A stretch of DNA of 37,475 bases, from assembly GCA_959596495.1 (NCBI GenBank), contig CAUFXK010000014.1, positions 1 to 37,475 of the forward strand. The letters run 5' to 3'. The stretch comes from an uncultured Collinsella sp. GTDB lineage: Bacteria > Actinomycetota > Coriobacteriia > Coriobacteriales > Coriobacteriaceae. The notes beneath the pieces are model-generated. The model saw only the letters and a program-made list of their open reading frames with translations, was not told the DNA's origin and did not search any database. Of this stretch, positions 15,326 to 24,121 are shown piece after piece; the first letter of the stretch is position 1, and each line of letters starts with the position of its first letter. The position numbers were made by a program, and so were the translations under genes.

Positions 15326-16369
15326 TTGTTTTCTTTGATGGATATGTTCTTCGGTAGCTATGCGGGCGATCTCGCTATCGACCTCGGCACCGCCAATACG
15401 CTTGTCTCCGTGCGCGGCAAGGGCATCGTCATCCGCGAGCCCTCCGTTGTCGCTATCGACAAGAACGACGAGCGCATCCTGGCAGTCGGCATCGAGGCCA
15501 AGCGTATGCTCGGCCGTACGCCCGGCAACATCGTGGCCGTTCGTCCCCTTAAGGACGGCGTCATCGCCGACTTCGATGTTACCGAGGCCATGCTTCGCTA
15601 CTTTATCGACAAGGCGTCCGAGAAGCGCTATCCGTGGACTCCGCGTCCGCGTGTTGTCGTCTGCGTTCCCTCCGGTGTCACGTCGGTCGAGAAGCGCGCT
15701 GTCTTTGAGGCCACGATCCAGGCCGGTGCCCGCCAGGCCTATCTGATCGAAGAGCCCATGGCGGCTGCCATCGGCGCCGACCTTCCCGTTGAGGAGCCCA
15801 CCGGCTCCATGGTCATCGACATCGGCGGCGGTACCACCGAGGTTGCCGTTATCGCTATGGGCGGCATCGTCGTCTCGCAGTCCATCCGTATTGCCGGCGA
15901 CGAGTTCGATCAGGCCATCCTCACGCACGTTCGCGATGCCTACAACCTGGCCATCGGCGAGCGTACGGCAGAGGACATCAAGATCAAGGTCGGCTCCGCC
16001 GTGCCGCTTAAGGACGAACTCGACGTCGAGGTCAACGGCCGCGACGTGATCACCGGTCTGCCCAAGACCGTGCGCATCGAGAGCGAGGAGATTCGTCGCG
16101 CGCTCAACAAGCCGCTCGACGAGATGGCCAAGGCCGTCAAGGACGCACTCGACGCTACGCCTCCCGATCTTGCCTCGGACCTTATGTACTACGGCATTTT
16201 GCTGACCGGTGGCGGCGCGCTGCTGCGTGGTCTCGACGTGCGCCTGCGCGATGAGACCGGCGTTTCGGTCAACGTCAGCCCCACGGCGCTCGATAACGTT
16301 GTTAACGGCTGTGCCCGCGTGCTCGAGGCCAATGCGTTTGATGGCGGCTTCGTCCAGACCAATGCTTAA
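15326..16369 (+). CDS. mreB: Rod shape-determining protein MreB
   Basis: A 347-residue bacterial actin of normal length that polymerises under the membrane and guides the elongation machinery. Actin-fold ATP motifs are visible: DLGTANTLV near residue 19 (phosphate 1), IGGGTTEVAVIAMGGI (phosphate 2) and LTGGGALLRGLD (adenosine). The N-terminal SLMDMFFG is amphipathic and could bind membrane. The start is TTG, with CAGGAG 5 nt before it. An ATG four codons later (15338) is a less well-placed alternative. It is the first gene of the rod-complex operon. Confidence 0.97.
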   Translation: MFSLMDMFFGSYAGDLAIDLGTANTLVSVRGKGIVIREPSVVAIDKNDERILAVGIEAKRMLGRTPGNIVAVRPLKDGVIADFDVTEAMLRYFIDKASEKRYPWTPRPRVVVCVPSGVTSVEKRAVFEATIQAGARQAYLIEEPMAAAIGADLPVEEPTGSMVIDIGGGTTEVAVIAMGGIVVSQSIRIAGDEFDQAILTHVRDAYNLAIGERTAEDIKIKVGSAVPLKDELDVEVNGRDVITGLPKTVRIESEEIRRALNKPLDEMAKAVKDALDATPPDLASDLMYYGILLTGGGALLRGLDVRLRDETGVSVNVSPTALDNVVNGCARVLEANAFDGGFVQTNA

Positions 16370-16390
16370 TTTCCAAAAGGTGGATTCCAT

Positions 16391-17389
16391 TTGGCACGAT
16401 CTTCGGGTTTCTCCACAAATCTGAATACCAAGCGACAATCAACGGGTATGCGCCCGTTGATTGTTTTCAGCCTGATTTCGGTGTTGCTGCTCACGTTTTA
16501 CATCCGCGAGGGCGAGGCAGGACCGATTCATGCCGTGCGCTCGGGCGTGATGACGATTACCTCGCCGGTGCGCTTTGTGGGCTCGGCTGTGGCGGCTCCC
16601 TTCAATGCGATCGGTAACGTGTTCTCTAACCTTACGGCGTCGCAGGACACGCTTGACGAGCTTAAGAAGCAAAACGAGGAACTGACCTCTAAGGTTGCCG
16701 AGCTCTCCGAGGCTCAAAAGACCGCCGAGCGACTGGAGGGGCTGGTCGGCCTGCAGTCGACCTACAACCTCAAATCAACCGCAGCTCGTATCGTCGGCGC
16801 TTCGGGCGATGCCTGGACCTCGACCGTCACCATCGATAAGGGTTCTGCCGACGGTCTTACCATCAACATGCCTGTGACGAGTTCTGCCGGTGTCATAGGC
16901 CAGATTATTGAGGTCTCGGCCAAGACGTCCACCGTGCGCCTGATTGGCGACGAGAACTCGGGCGTGTCCGCTATGGTGCAGGACACGCGCGCCCAGGGCA
17001 TGCTGCAGGGTCAGGCTGACGGCACGCTGCGTCTTGAGTACGTGAGCGTCGACTCCGACGTTAAGGTTGGCGACATCATCGTGACCTCGGGCATTGGCGG
17101 TGTGTTCCCCAAGGGCCTTCCGCTCGGCACCGTCTCGTCGGTTGAGAAATCGGCAAACGACGTGTACTACACCATTGTGGTGCGCGCTCAGACCACGGCC
17201 GAGAACAACGAGGAAGTGCTGGTCATTACCTCGCTGACCGACGAACAGTCGGCCTCGGATGAGGACGTGAACACGGCCAACAGCACGCCGCAGGGAACGT
17301 CGCGCGATGCTGCGACCAAGACGAAGGACGAGAGCCCGGATGACAGTTCCGACACGTCCGAGACGACCGATTCCGGCTCGAGCGAATAG
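16391..17389 (+). CDS. mreC: Rod shape-determining protein MreC
   Basis: A 332-residue bitopic protein. A membrane helix lies at about 21-38 (MRPLIVFSLISVLLLTFYI), followed by a coiled coil (TLDELKKQNEELTSKVAEL), and then the beta-barrel MreC core with SSAGVIGQI and GDIIVTSGIGGVFPKGLP. The final approximately 50 residues are acidic and low in complexity, an extension often seen in actinobacterial relatives. MreC activates PBP2/RodA through PBP2's pedestal. It starts at TTG with AAAAGGTGG 7 nt upstream, 21 bp after mreB. Confidence 0.94.
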   Translation: MARSSGFSTNLNTKRQSTGMRPLIVFSLISVLLLTFYIREGEAGPIHAVRSGVMTITSPVRFVGSAVAAPFNAIGNVFSNLTASQDTLDELKKQNEELTSKVAELSEAQKTAERLEGLVGLQSTYNLKSTAARIVGASGDAWTSTVTIDKGSADGLTINMPVTSSAGVIGQIIEVSAKTSTVRLIGDENSGVSAMVQDTRAQGMLQGQADGTLRLEYVSVDSDVKVGDIIVTSGIGGVFPKGLPLGTVSSVEKSANDVYYTIVVRAQTTAENNEEVLVITSLTDEQSASDEDVNTANSTPQGTSRDAATKTKDESPDDSSDTSETTDSGSSE

Positions 17390-17400
17390 GGGGCATGTCC

Positions 17401-17967
17401 ATGGATCTACACGAGCAGGGGATGAGCTCCCGTACGTTTGTAATCGCCGCCATTGTGTGCGTGCTGCTGCAGGCAGGCCTGGCACCGCAGATCTCCATTG
17501 CGGGCGGTCGCGTCAACTTTATGATTATCCTGGTGTGCCTAAGCGTGTTCTCGGGCGACCCGACCCGTGCCGTCGTGTGCGGTTTTTGCAGCGGCTTGTT
17601 CTATGACCTTTCCGCTGCCGTGCCGGTGGGCGTTATGTCGCTCCTGCTGACCGTGGGTTCTTTTGCCCTGGTGCATAGCGCTGCCGGTCAGACGGGCGGT
17701 ACCCCGAGTGCGCGCGGCATCACGGTGGGCGCCTTCGCGTTCGTCATTAATGTGATCTACAGCATCATCTTGCTGTTTATGGGTTTGGAGACGAGCTTTG
17801 TCGTGGCGATCTTCGGCCATGCGCTGCCGTCTTCGATCCTGACGGGCCTGGTTGCCATTCCGTTTTTGATGTCCGGCGTCGTGCCGCAGTCCGGTTATGG
17901 ATTCTCCGCACGTGGCGGACGCCAGACGGGCATGCGCTTTAAGCCCAAGACCCGTAAGCTCAAATAG
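17401..17967 (+). CDS. mreD: Rod shape-determining protein MreD
   Basis: A polytopic protein of about 188 residues with five to six hydrophobic segments, beginning TFVIAAIVCVLLQAGLAPQI. It includes the family-like FCSGLFYDLSA region and a basic tail (RFKPKTRKLK). MreD is weakly conserved, and the call leans on its place between mreC and mrdA. An ATG at 17395 is also in frame. The one at 17401 is preferred because GGGGG lies 7 nt before it. It begins 11 bp after mreC. Confidence 0.9.
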   Translation: MDLHEQGMSSRTFVIAAIVCVLLQAGLAPQISIAGGRVNFMIILVCLSVFSGDPTRAVVCGFCSGLFYDLSAAVPVGVMSLLLTVGSFALVHSAAGQTGGTPSARGITVGAFAFVINVIYSIILLFMGLETSFVVAIFGHALPSSILTGLVAIPFLMSGVVPQSGYGFSARGGRQTGMRFKPKTRKLK

Positions 17968-17980
17968 GGGAGGCTCGTAG

Positions 17981-20050
17981 ATGTCTTCCCAGATGACGGT
18001 TATTATCGCCGGTATTGTGCTGGTTGTGGCCATCGTGGTCGCACTGGTCATCATGCGTCGCGGCGATTCTCGTTTTACCTACGATACGCAGCATGGAACG
18101 GCCCCGCGCGCCACCGAGGGCGAGGGCAATACCGCGGCGACCGCCTTTAAGGGCCGCTTCTCCATCCTCACCACGGGTGTGGGCGCGATGTTCGCGGCGC
18201 TTGCCGTCAAGCTGTGGGGCATGCAGATGGTCTCGTCGGACTATTACGAAAAGCAGGCTAATAGCAATCAGACGCGCACCGTTACCACACCCGCTGTGCG
18301 CGGTCGCATCCTCGACCGCAATGGCGTGGCGCTTGTCCAGAATCGTCCCTCACTTGCTGTCGTGGCCTATCGCGACCTTGCTGAGGATGAGGTTCTGGTT
18401 CGTCATCTTGCCAACGTGCTCGGTATGCCCTACGTGGCGGTTCTGCGCAATATTCAGGACAATTCCGAGGGCGCCCAGAGCCTGCATACCATCGCGACGG
18501 ACGTCCGTCGCTCCACGGTTGCCTATATTCAGGAGCACGCCGGCGAGTTCCCGGGCGTCAAGATTGCCGAGCGTACCGAGCGCCAGTATCCATATGGCGA
18601 GACGGCATGCCATATCTTGGGATATACCGGCACCATTACCTCCGAGCAGCTCGAGGCCCAGAATAAGAAAACCTCTGGCGATGATGATGCTTCTGCTGGC
18701 AAGATTACGTACCAGTCGGGCGATATCGTGGGCCAGGCGGGTGTTGAGAGCTACTACGAAAACCTGCTGCAGGGTATTCGTGGCGAGCAGACCGTCAAGG
18801 TCGATGCTTCGGGCAATGTGACCGGTCAGGCCGGCGCCGTGCCCGCCAAGGCCGGCTCCGACATTAAGCTCACGCTCGACCTTAAGATCCAACAGGCCTG
18901 TGAGACGGCGCTGGCGAGCGCCATCGAGCTTGCCAAGACCACTGGCTACAGCAATGCCGGCAACGGCGCTGTGGTGTGTCTCGATCCCAACAATGGCGAG
19001 ATCCTGGGCATGGCGAGCGAGCCCAAGTTCGATCCGTCCGTCTTTATCGGCGGCGTCTCAAATGACGTGTGGACCGAGCTCAATGATGACAAGGGTTCGC
19101 ACCCGCTGCTCAACCGCGCCATTAGCGGACAGTACATGTCGGCCTCGACCATCAAGCCGCTCTCGGCACTGGCCGGTCTTGAGTTTGGAACCTACACTTC
19201 AACGCAGACAACCAACTGCACGGGCTATTGGACGGGCCTGGGCAAGGCTTGGGGCAAGCGCTGCTGGCTGACGTCTGGCCACGGCACCATGACGCTGCAG
19301 TCGGGTATCGCCAACTCGTGCGACCCTGTCTTCTACGACATGGGCAAGGCCTTCTTTTATGACGAGCAACATTCCGAGGGCCTGCAGGAGGTCTTTCGTC
19401 GCTGGGGCCTAGGCAAGACCTGCGGTATCGATTTGCCGAGTGAGGGCGCGGGCCGTATTCCCGATGCCGAGTGGAAGGAGTCGTACTTCACCGACGCCTC
19501 TGCCGAGGACCGCAAGTGGAATGCCGGCGATATGACCAACATTGCTATCGGCCAGGGCGACATCCTGGTGACGCCCCTGCAGATGGCGTGCGCCTACATG
19601 GGCCTTGCCAACGGCGGCAAACAGTACGTGCCTCACGTGTTTTTGTCTGCCGTGTCGCGCGATGGCGACGGCGATGCCTATAAGTACAACGGCAAGGGCA
19701 AGAAGAAGCGCCTGGAGGCCAAGATCAACAGCGATTCGGATTTGGCTCTTGTTCGCAACGGCATGCACGACGTGATATACACGGCATCGACGTCCCTGGC
19801 GGCTCACTTTGGCACCCTGACGCCGCAGGTATACGGCAAGTCGGGCACGGGCGAGAAAAGCGGCGAGGACGAATACGCGTGGTTTTGCGCCTATGCACCG
19901 GCCGATGATCCCAAGTATGTCATCGCTACTGTCCTGGAGCAGGGCGGCGGTGGCTCAGATACCGCGATGCATGTCGTGCGCGACGTGCTCGGCGTGATTT
20001 ATGACGAGCCCGATACCTCTTCGGCCTCGGGCGATTCTTCGGTTCGATAG
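17981..20050 (+). CDS. mrdA: Penicillin-binding protein 2 (class B transpeptidase of the rod complex)
   Basis: This 689-residue protein has a class B PBP layout. The pedestal starts with RGRILDRNG, and the transpeptidase domain carries the three active-site motifs: S389-T-I-K392, S446-C-D448 and K620-S-G. It crosslinks side-wall peptidoglycan with RodA as glycosyltransferase. Unusually, there are two N-terminal hydrophobic helices (about 6-25 and 61-82) instead of one, with RR after the first and KGR before the second. By the positive-inside rule the N-terminus would be outside. GGGGAGG upstream supports the start. It lies 13 bp after mreD and ends 9 bp before rodA. Confidence 0.95.
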   Translation: MSSQMTVIIAGIVLVVAIVVALVIMRRGDSRFTYDTQHGTAPRATEGEGNTAATAFKGRFSILTTGVGAMFAALAVKLWGMQMVSSDYYEKQANSNQTRTVTTPAVRGRILDRNGVALVQNRPSLAVVAYRDLAEDEVLVRHLANVLGMPYVAVLRNIQDNSEGAQSLHTIATDVRRSTVAYIQEHAGEFPGVKIAERTERQYPYGETACHILGYTGTITSEQLEAQNKKTSGDDDASAGKITYQSGDIVGQAGVESYYENLLQGIRGEQTVKVDASGNVTGQAGAVPAKAGSDIKLTLDLKIQQACETALASAIELAKTTGYSNAGNGAVVCLDPNNGEILGMASEPKFDPSVFIGGVSNDVWTELNDDKGSHPLLNRAISGQYMSASTIKPLSALAGLEFGTYTSTQTTNCTGYWTGLGKAWGKRCWLTSGHGTMTLQSGIANSCDPVFYDMGKAFFYDEQHSEGLQEVFRRWGLGKTCGIDLPSEGAGRIPDAEWKESYFTDASAEDRKWNAGDMTNIAIGQGDILVTPLQMACAYMGLANGGKQYVPHVFLSAVSRDGDGDAYKYNGKGKKKRLEAKINSDSDLALVRNGMHDVIYTASTSLAAHFGTLTPQVYGKSGTGEKSGEDEYAWFCAYAPADDPKYVIATVLEQGGGGSDTAMHVVRDVLGVIYDEPDTSSASGDSSVR

Positions 20051-20059
20051 GAGGTTGCG

Positions 20060-21286
20060 ATGGATTTTTCTCCGGCGGATCTGTTCCGTTCAACCAAGAC
20101 CGGCTCTCGCAGCAGCCTGGACCGCGTCAACAAGCAACTTTCGGCCTCGCGCGGCACGTTTCGCCAAAAGGTGCATATCGGTGTGCTCGTGGCTACAGTG
20201 GCGCTCGTCGCCTACGGTGCCATCATTATCTGGTCGGCTTCGCAGTTTAAGGCCGATGCCTCGTTCTCACGTCATCTTCTGGGAATTGGCATCGGGGCGG
20301 TGCTGGCGGTGCTGGTCTGGCGTACCGACCTGCGCGGTATTTCCAATTTCTCGACGGCGTTGCTCGTCATCGACCTGATCGTTATCTTCTCGCCCAAGAT
20401 TCCGGGTCTGTCCTATACGGGCGGTCTGGGCATGACGGGCTGGATCAAGATTCCCGGTATCGGCTTGACATTCCAGCCGGTTGAGCTTGCCAAGCTCATC
20501 ACCATCTTCTTTATCGCCACGCTTGGCTCGCAGTATAACGGCCGCATCGATACCGTTCGCGACTACGTCAAGCTCTGCGGCATGCTGTCCATCCCGTTTT
20601 TGGCCGTCGTTGCCATGGGCGACCTGGGCTCGGGCCTGGTCGTGCTGGTCTCGGGCGCCATCGTCATCTGCATGAGCGGTGCGCGCCGCGAATGGGTGCT
20701 GTCGACCCTGGCCCTGCTTGTGGGCCTGGTGGCCCTCGTTCTGGCGCTCGATTCGGTCTTTGATTCGTTGCTCGGCCACGATGTGCTCATCAAGCAGTAT
20801 CAGATGAACCGCCTGACGGTCTTTATCGACCCCGATAATGCCGATTCGGACGATGCCTACAACCTGCAGCAGTCGCTTATCGCCGTTGGCTCGGGCGGCT
20901 TCTTTGGTAAGGGTTTAGGCCATGCGACGCAGTCGGCCGGCGGCTTTCTGCCTGAGTTCCACACCGACTTCGTCTTCGCCTTCCTGTCCGAGACCTTTGG
21001 CTTTTGCGGTTCCTTTTTGCTCCTGTGCCTCTACGTGCTGCTGATCTTTTCGACGATTCGCGTCGCCTTTAAGTGCGAGTCGCTGTTCTTGCGCCTATCG
21101 TGTGTGGGCATCGTTGGCATGTGGGCGTTCCAGACCTTCGAAAACATCGGCATGTGCATCGGCATGATGCCGATTACCGGTATTCCGCTACCGTTTATTA
21201 GCTTCGGTTCGTCTTCGATGATGATTCAGCTGCTGACGGTGGGTATCGTACAATCCATATGGCGGCATCGTTCGGGCGCCGCGTAA
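20060..21286 (+). CDS. rodA: Peptidoglycan glycosyltransferase RodA (SEDS family)
   Basis: A 408-residue SEDS protein with about ten membrane helices that polymerises lipid II with PBP2. Typical segments are TFQPVELAKL, GDLGSGLV, the loop GKGLGHATQSAGG followed by PEFHTDFVFA (containing the conserved catalytic-region aspartate), and GIPLPFISFGSSSM. About 35 cytoplasmic residues precede the first helix. GGAGG overlaps the PBP2 stop region and lies 6 nt before the ATG at 20060, so the two partner proteins are translated together. Confidence 0.96.
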   Translation: MDFSPADLFRSTKTGSRSSLDRVNKQLSASRGTFRQKVHIGVLVATVALVAYGAIIIWSASQFKADASFSRHLLGIGIGAVLAVLVWRTDLRGISNFSTALLVIDLIVIFSPKIPGLSYTGGLGMTGWIKIPGIGLTFQPVELAKLITIFFIATLGSQYNGRIDTVRDYVKLCGMLSIPFLAVVAMGDLGSGLVVLVSGAIVICMSGARREWVLSTLALLVGLVALVLALDSVFDSLLGHDVLIKQYQMNRLTVFIDPDNADSDDAYNLQQSLIAVGSGGFFGKGLGHATQSAGGFLPEFHTDFVFAFLSETFGFCGSFLLLCLYVLLIFSTIRVAFKCESLFLRLSCVGIVGMWAFQTFENIGMCIGMMPITGIPLPFISFGSSSMMIQLLTVGIVQSIWRHRSGAA

Positions 21287-21304
21287 CCGCTGGAGGGGTT
21301 TGCT

Positions 21305-22234
21305 ATGAAAATTCCCGTAGATAAGCTGACCCGCGCTTTTAAGATGGGCGCGTCCGTTAAGAAGGATTCCGATACGCCGGTGCGCGTCTCGGTCTATTTG
21401 GATTCGTCCGCCTCGCGCTTTCTGGCCGAGACGGTGCGTGACGCCTTTGTGCCGCAGACGACCTCGGGCATTGTGCGCGTCGAGCGTCTGGGGGAGGAGC
21501 GAATTGCTCCAAAGACCGATACCGATGTGGTACTGGTGCTCTCGTGCGGTTCCGACCGCTTGGAGAGTGCCGTGCAGGAGCTCGTGATCGCCGGCGCGCC
21601 CGTGTGCGTGCTTGCCGAGTCTGCTGTGGAGGTGCCGTTTATCGAGGAGTCCACGCCTATGCTCGGCGTGGTGGCGGCGACCGATAAGACCTATCTGCTC
21701 GAGACGCTTGCCCGCTGGATTCTCGATCGTACGGACAAGGAGACGGCTTTTGCCGCCAACTTTGCCTTTATGCGCATCGCGGCGGCAAATCGCATCATTA
21801 CCTCGTGCGCACTCACCAACATGGCGACGGGCGCCCTGGTGTTTTTGCCGGGTGCCGACTATCCCGTGATGGCGCTGGCGCAGGTGGGCATGCTCTTTGA
21901 GCTCGCGGCCATCTTTGGACGCGGCATTAAGCCTGAGCGCGGCTACGAGGTCGCAGGCGTGCTCGCCGGCGGTCTGGTGATTCGCGCCGTCACCCGCGCA
22001 TTGGTGAAGCAGACGCCGCACATCGGCTTTGTCGTTAAGGCGCTTACCGCCGCCGCGGGTACCTATGGCATGGGCCGCGCGCTCGTGTCGCTCTACGAGC
22101 GCGATGTGGACTACAGCCGTGCCAACGAGGTCGCTGCCGCCACGTTCTCGCGCGTTCGCGACCTGGTGACCACAGTCGCCGGTGCCACCCGTCCTATGAG
22201 TCCTTTCGAGGATGCATCCGATCTCGCTGCTTAG
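21305..22234 (+). CDS. Uncharacterised membrane-associated protein (possibly DUF697-like)
   Basis: I do not recognise a defined family with certainty. The 309-residue product starts with about 145 residues that look like an alpha/beta receiver or nucleotide-binding-like fold (VRVSVYLDSSASRFLAETV, DVVLVLSCGSD, APVCVLAES), but without a P-loop. The second half is alanine-rich and hydrophobic, with likely membrane segments around 155-200 and 215-260 (YPVMALAQVGMLFELAAIF). This part recalls DUF697 domains attached to YcjF-type proteins, a tentative reading. It lies 18 bp after rodA and 9 bp before the radical SAM gene, with a GGAGGGG ribosome site. It is probably in the same transcript, and a link to envelope growth is possible but unproven. 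Confidence 0.75.
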   Translation: MKIPVDKLTRAFKMGASVKKDSDTPVRVSVYLDSSASRFLAETVRDAFVPQTTSGIVRVERLGEERIAPKTDTDVVLVLSCGSDRLESAVQELVIAGAPVCVLAESAVEVPFIEESTPMLGVVAATDKTYLLETLARWILDRTDKETAFAANFAFMRIAAANRIITSCALTNMATGALVFLPGADYPVMALAQVGMLFELAAIFGRGIKPERGYEVAGVLAGGLVIRAVTRALVKQTPHIGFVVKALTAAAGTYGMGRALVSLYERDVDYSRANEVAAATFSRVRDLVTTVAGATRPMSPFEDASDLAA

Positions 22235-22243
22235 GGGTTTCTT

Positions 22244-24121
22244 TTGCGCGTTCCATACCAAGACTGTTTTCATCTGATCGAGCCGTTGCTCGCCAAGGTC
22301 GAAAAGCCGAGTCGCTATATCGATCACGAGTGGGGCACGCTTTCAAAGGCCGATGCCGACTATCGTTGCTGCCTGATCTATCCGGATGTGTACGAGGTTG
22401 GTTTGCCCAACCAGGGCATCGCCATCCTCTACAACATCCTTAACCAGGCCGAGGGCATCTCCTGCGAGCGTGGCTATGTGCCGTGGCCCGATATGGGTGA
22501 CGCCATGCGCGAGGCGGGTATTCCCCTGCTGTCGCTCGAAGGCGCTGCCCCCGTCGCTTCGTTTGATATTGTCGGCCTGCATGTGCCGCACGAGATGGCG
22601 GTGACGAACTTCCTCGAGGCGCTCGACCTCGCTGGCATTCCGCTGTTGGCGGCCGACCGAGGCGAAGACGACCCCATCATCATCGCCGGCGGTCCCTCGG
22701 TGTACAACCCCGAGCCGTACGCGGCCTTCTTCGATGCCGTCCTCATCGGCGAGGGTGAGGAATCGCTGCTCGAGACCTGCCAGCTGCATCGCCGCCTGCG
22801 CGACGAAGGAGTCCCGCGCGCGCAGATTGTTGAGCAGCTTGCATCCATTGCCGGCAACTACGTGCCGTCGCTCTATGAGGTGCGCCATGACGAGCCCTGC
22901 TCGCCGCATGGCTACACCGTGCCGCGTGAGGGCAAGGATGCGCCGACCGTGGTCTACAAGCGCGTCGTCGAGGATTTCGGTGCCACGAATCCGCTGTCGC
23001 AGTCGTGCGTGCCCTATGCGCAGCTGGTCCACGACCGCCTGTCTATCGAGATCTTGCGTGGCTGCGCCCGCGGCTGCCGTTTTTGCCAGGCAGGCATGAC
23101 GTATCGCCCGGTACGCGAGCGCTCGGCCGACCAGATCGTGTCATCGGTGATCCAGGGCCTGGAAAAGACCGGCTATGACGAGGTGTCGCTTACCTCGCTT
23201 TCGACGACCGACCACTCCTGCATCCGCGATGTGCTCGGTCGCCTTAACCGCCGTCTGGAAGACACGGGCATTCGCGTGTCCATTCCCTCGCAGCGCCTGG
23301 ATTCGTTTGGCGTGGATATGGCCGAGTCGGTCGCCGGCGAAAAGAAGGGCGGCCTGACGTTCGCGCCCGAGGCGGGCAGCCAGCGTATGCGCGACATCAT
23401 CAACAAGAACGTGACCGAGGAGGACTTGGATCGCGCGGCCAAGGCAGCCTTCGAGGCCGGCTGGAACCGCATGAAGCTCTACTTCATGATGGGCCTTCCC
23501 GGCGAGCGCGATGAGGACATCGTGGCTATCGCCAACCTGGCCGATCACGTGCTGGAGCTTGGCCGTTCCGTGGTGCCCAAGGCGCGCCGCGGGTCTATCT
23601 CGGTGTCTATCTCGGTTTCGGTGTTCATCCCCAAGGCGGCAACGCCCTTCCAGTGGTGCCCGCAGCTCGATTACGACGACGTCAAGCGCCGCCAGAAGCT
23701 GCTCATCACGAGCGTTCGTAACCGTGCCGTCCGCGTGCATTACCACGATGCCGAGACCTCGCTCATCGAGGCTGCGCTCTCCCGTGCCGGTCGCGATATG
23801 ACGCCGGTCATCATCGATGCCTGGCGTGCGGGCTCGCGCTTCGACGCCTGGGTGGAGCACTTTTCGCTCGACAACTGGAAGGAGGCCGCTGCCAAAAACG
23901 GCATCGACCTCAACGAGCTCGTGCACCTGCCCTATGAGCTGGACTGGCGTCTGCCCTGGGAGCACGTGAGCCCCGGCTGCTCGCGCGGCTTCCTCGAGCG
24001 CGAATACCGCCGTTCGCTCGAGGGCGTCACGACGCCCGACTGCACCCGCACGTCGTGCACCGGTTGCGGAATCTGCCCCACGCTCCACGCCAAGAATGTA
24101 TTGATGGGTGATCGCGCATGA
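22244..24121 (+). CDS. Radical SAM protein of the TIGR03960-type family
   Basis: This 625-residue protein has an N-terminal B12-binding-like alpha/beta domain (about 40-200, with DVYEVGLPNQG, FDIVGLHVPHE, IIAGGPSVYNPEPY). A radical SAM barrel then carries C274-x3-C278-x2-C281, which binds the 4Fe-4S cluster that cleaves S-adenosylmethionine. Near the C-terminus are four more cysteines (C600, C605, C608, C611), possibly a second cluster or metal site. No cobalamin histidine motif DxHxxG is apparent. The reaction is not known; the family usually sits next to a DUF2344 protein. The start is TTG with AGGGG 7 nt upstream. Its stop overlaps the next start as ATGA. Confidence 0.88.
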   Translation: MRVPYQDCFHLIEPLLAKVEKPSRYIDHEWGTLSKADADYRCCLIYPDVYEVGLPNQGIAILYNILNQAEGISCERGYVPWPDMGDAMREAGIPLLSLEGAAPVASFDIVGLHVPHEMAVTNFLEALDLAGIPLLAADRGEDDPIIIAGGPSVYNPEPYAAFFDAVLIGEGEESLLETCQLHRRLRDEGVPRAQIVEQLASIAGNYVPSLYEVRHDEPCSPHGYTVPREGKDAPTVVYKRVVEDFGATNPLSQSCVPYAQLVHDRLSIEILRGCARGCRFCQAGMTYRPVRERSADQIVSSVIQGLEKTGYDEVSLTSLSTTDHSCIRDVLGRLNRRLEDTGIRVSIPSQRLDSFGVDMAESVAGEKKGGLTFAPEAGSQRMRDIINKNVTEEDLDRAAKAAFEAGWNRMKLYFMMGLPGERDEDIVAIANLADHVLELGRSVVPKARRGSISVSISVSVFIPKAATPFQWCPQLDYDDVKRRQKLLITSVRNRAVRVHYHDAETSLIEAALSRAGRDMTPVIIDAWRAGSRFDAWVEHFSLDNWKEAAAKNGIDLNELVHLPYELDWRLPWEHVSPGCSRGFLEREYRRSLEGVTTPDCTRTSCTGCGICPTLHAKNVLMGDRA

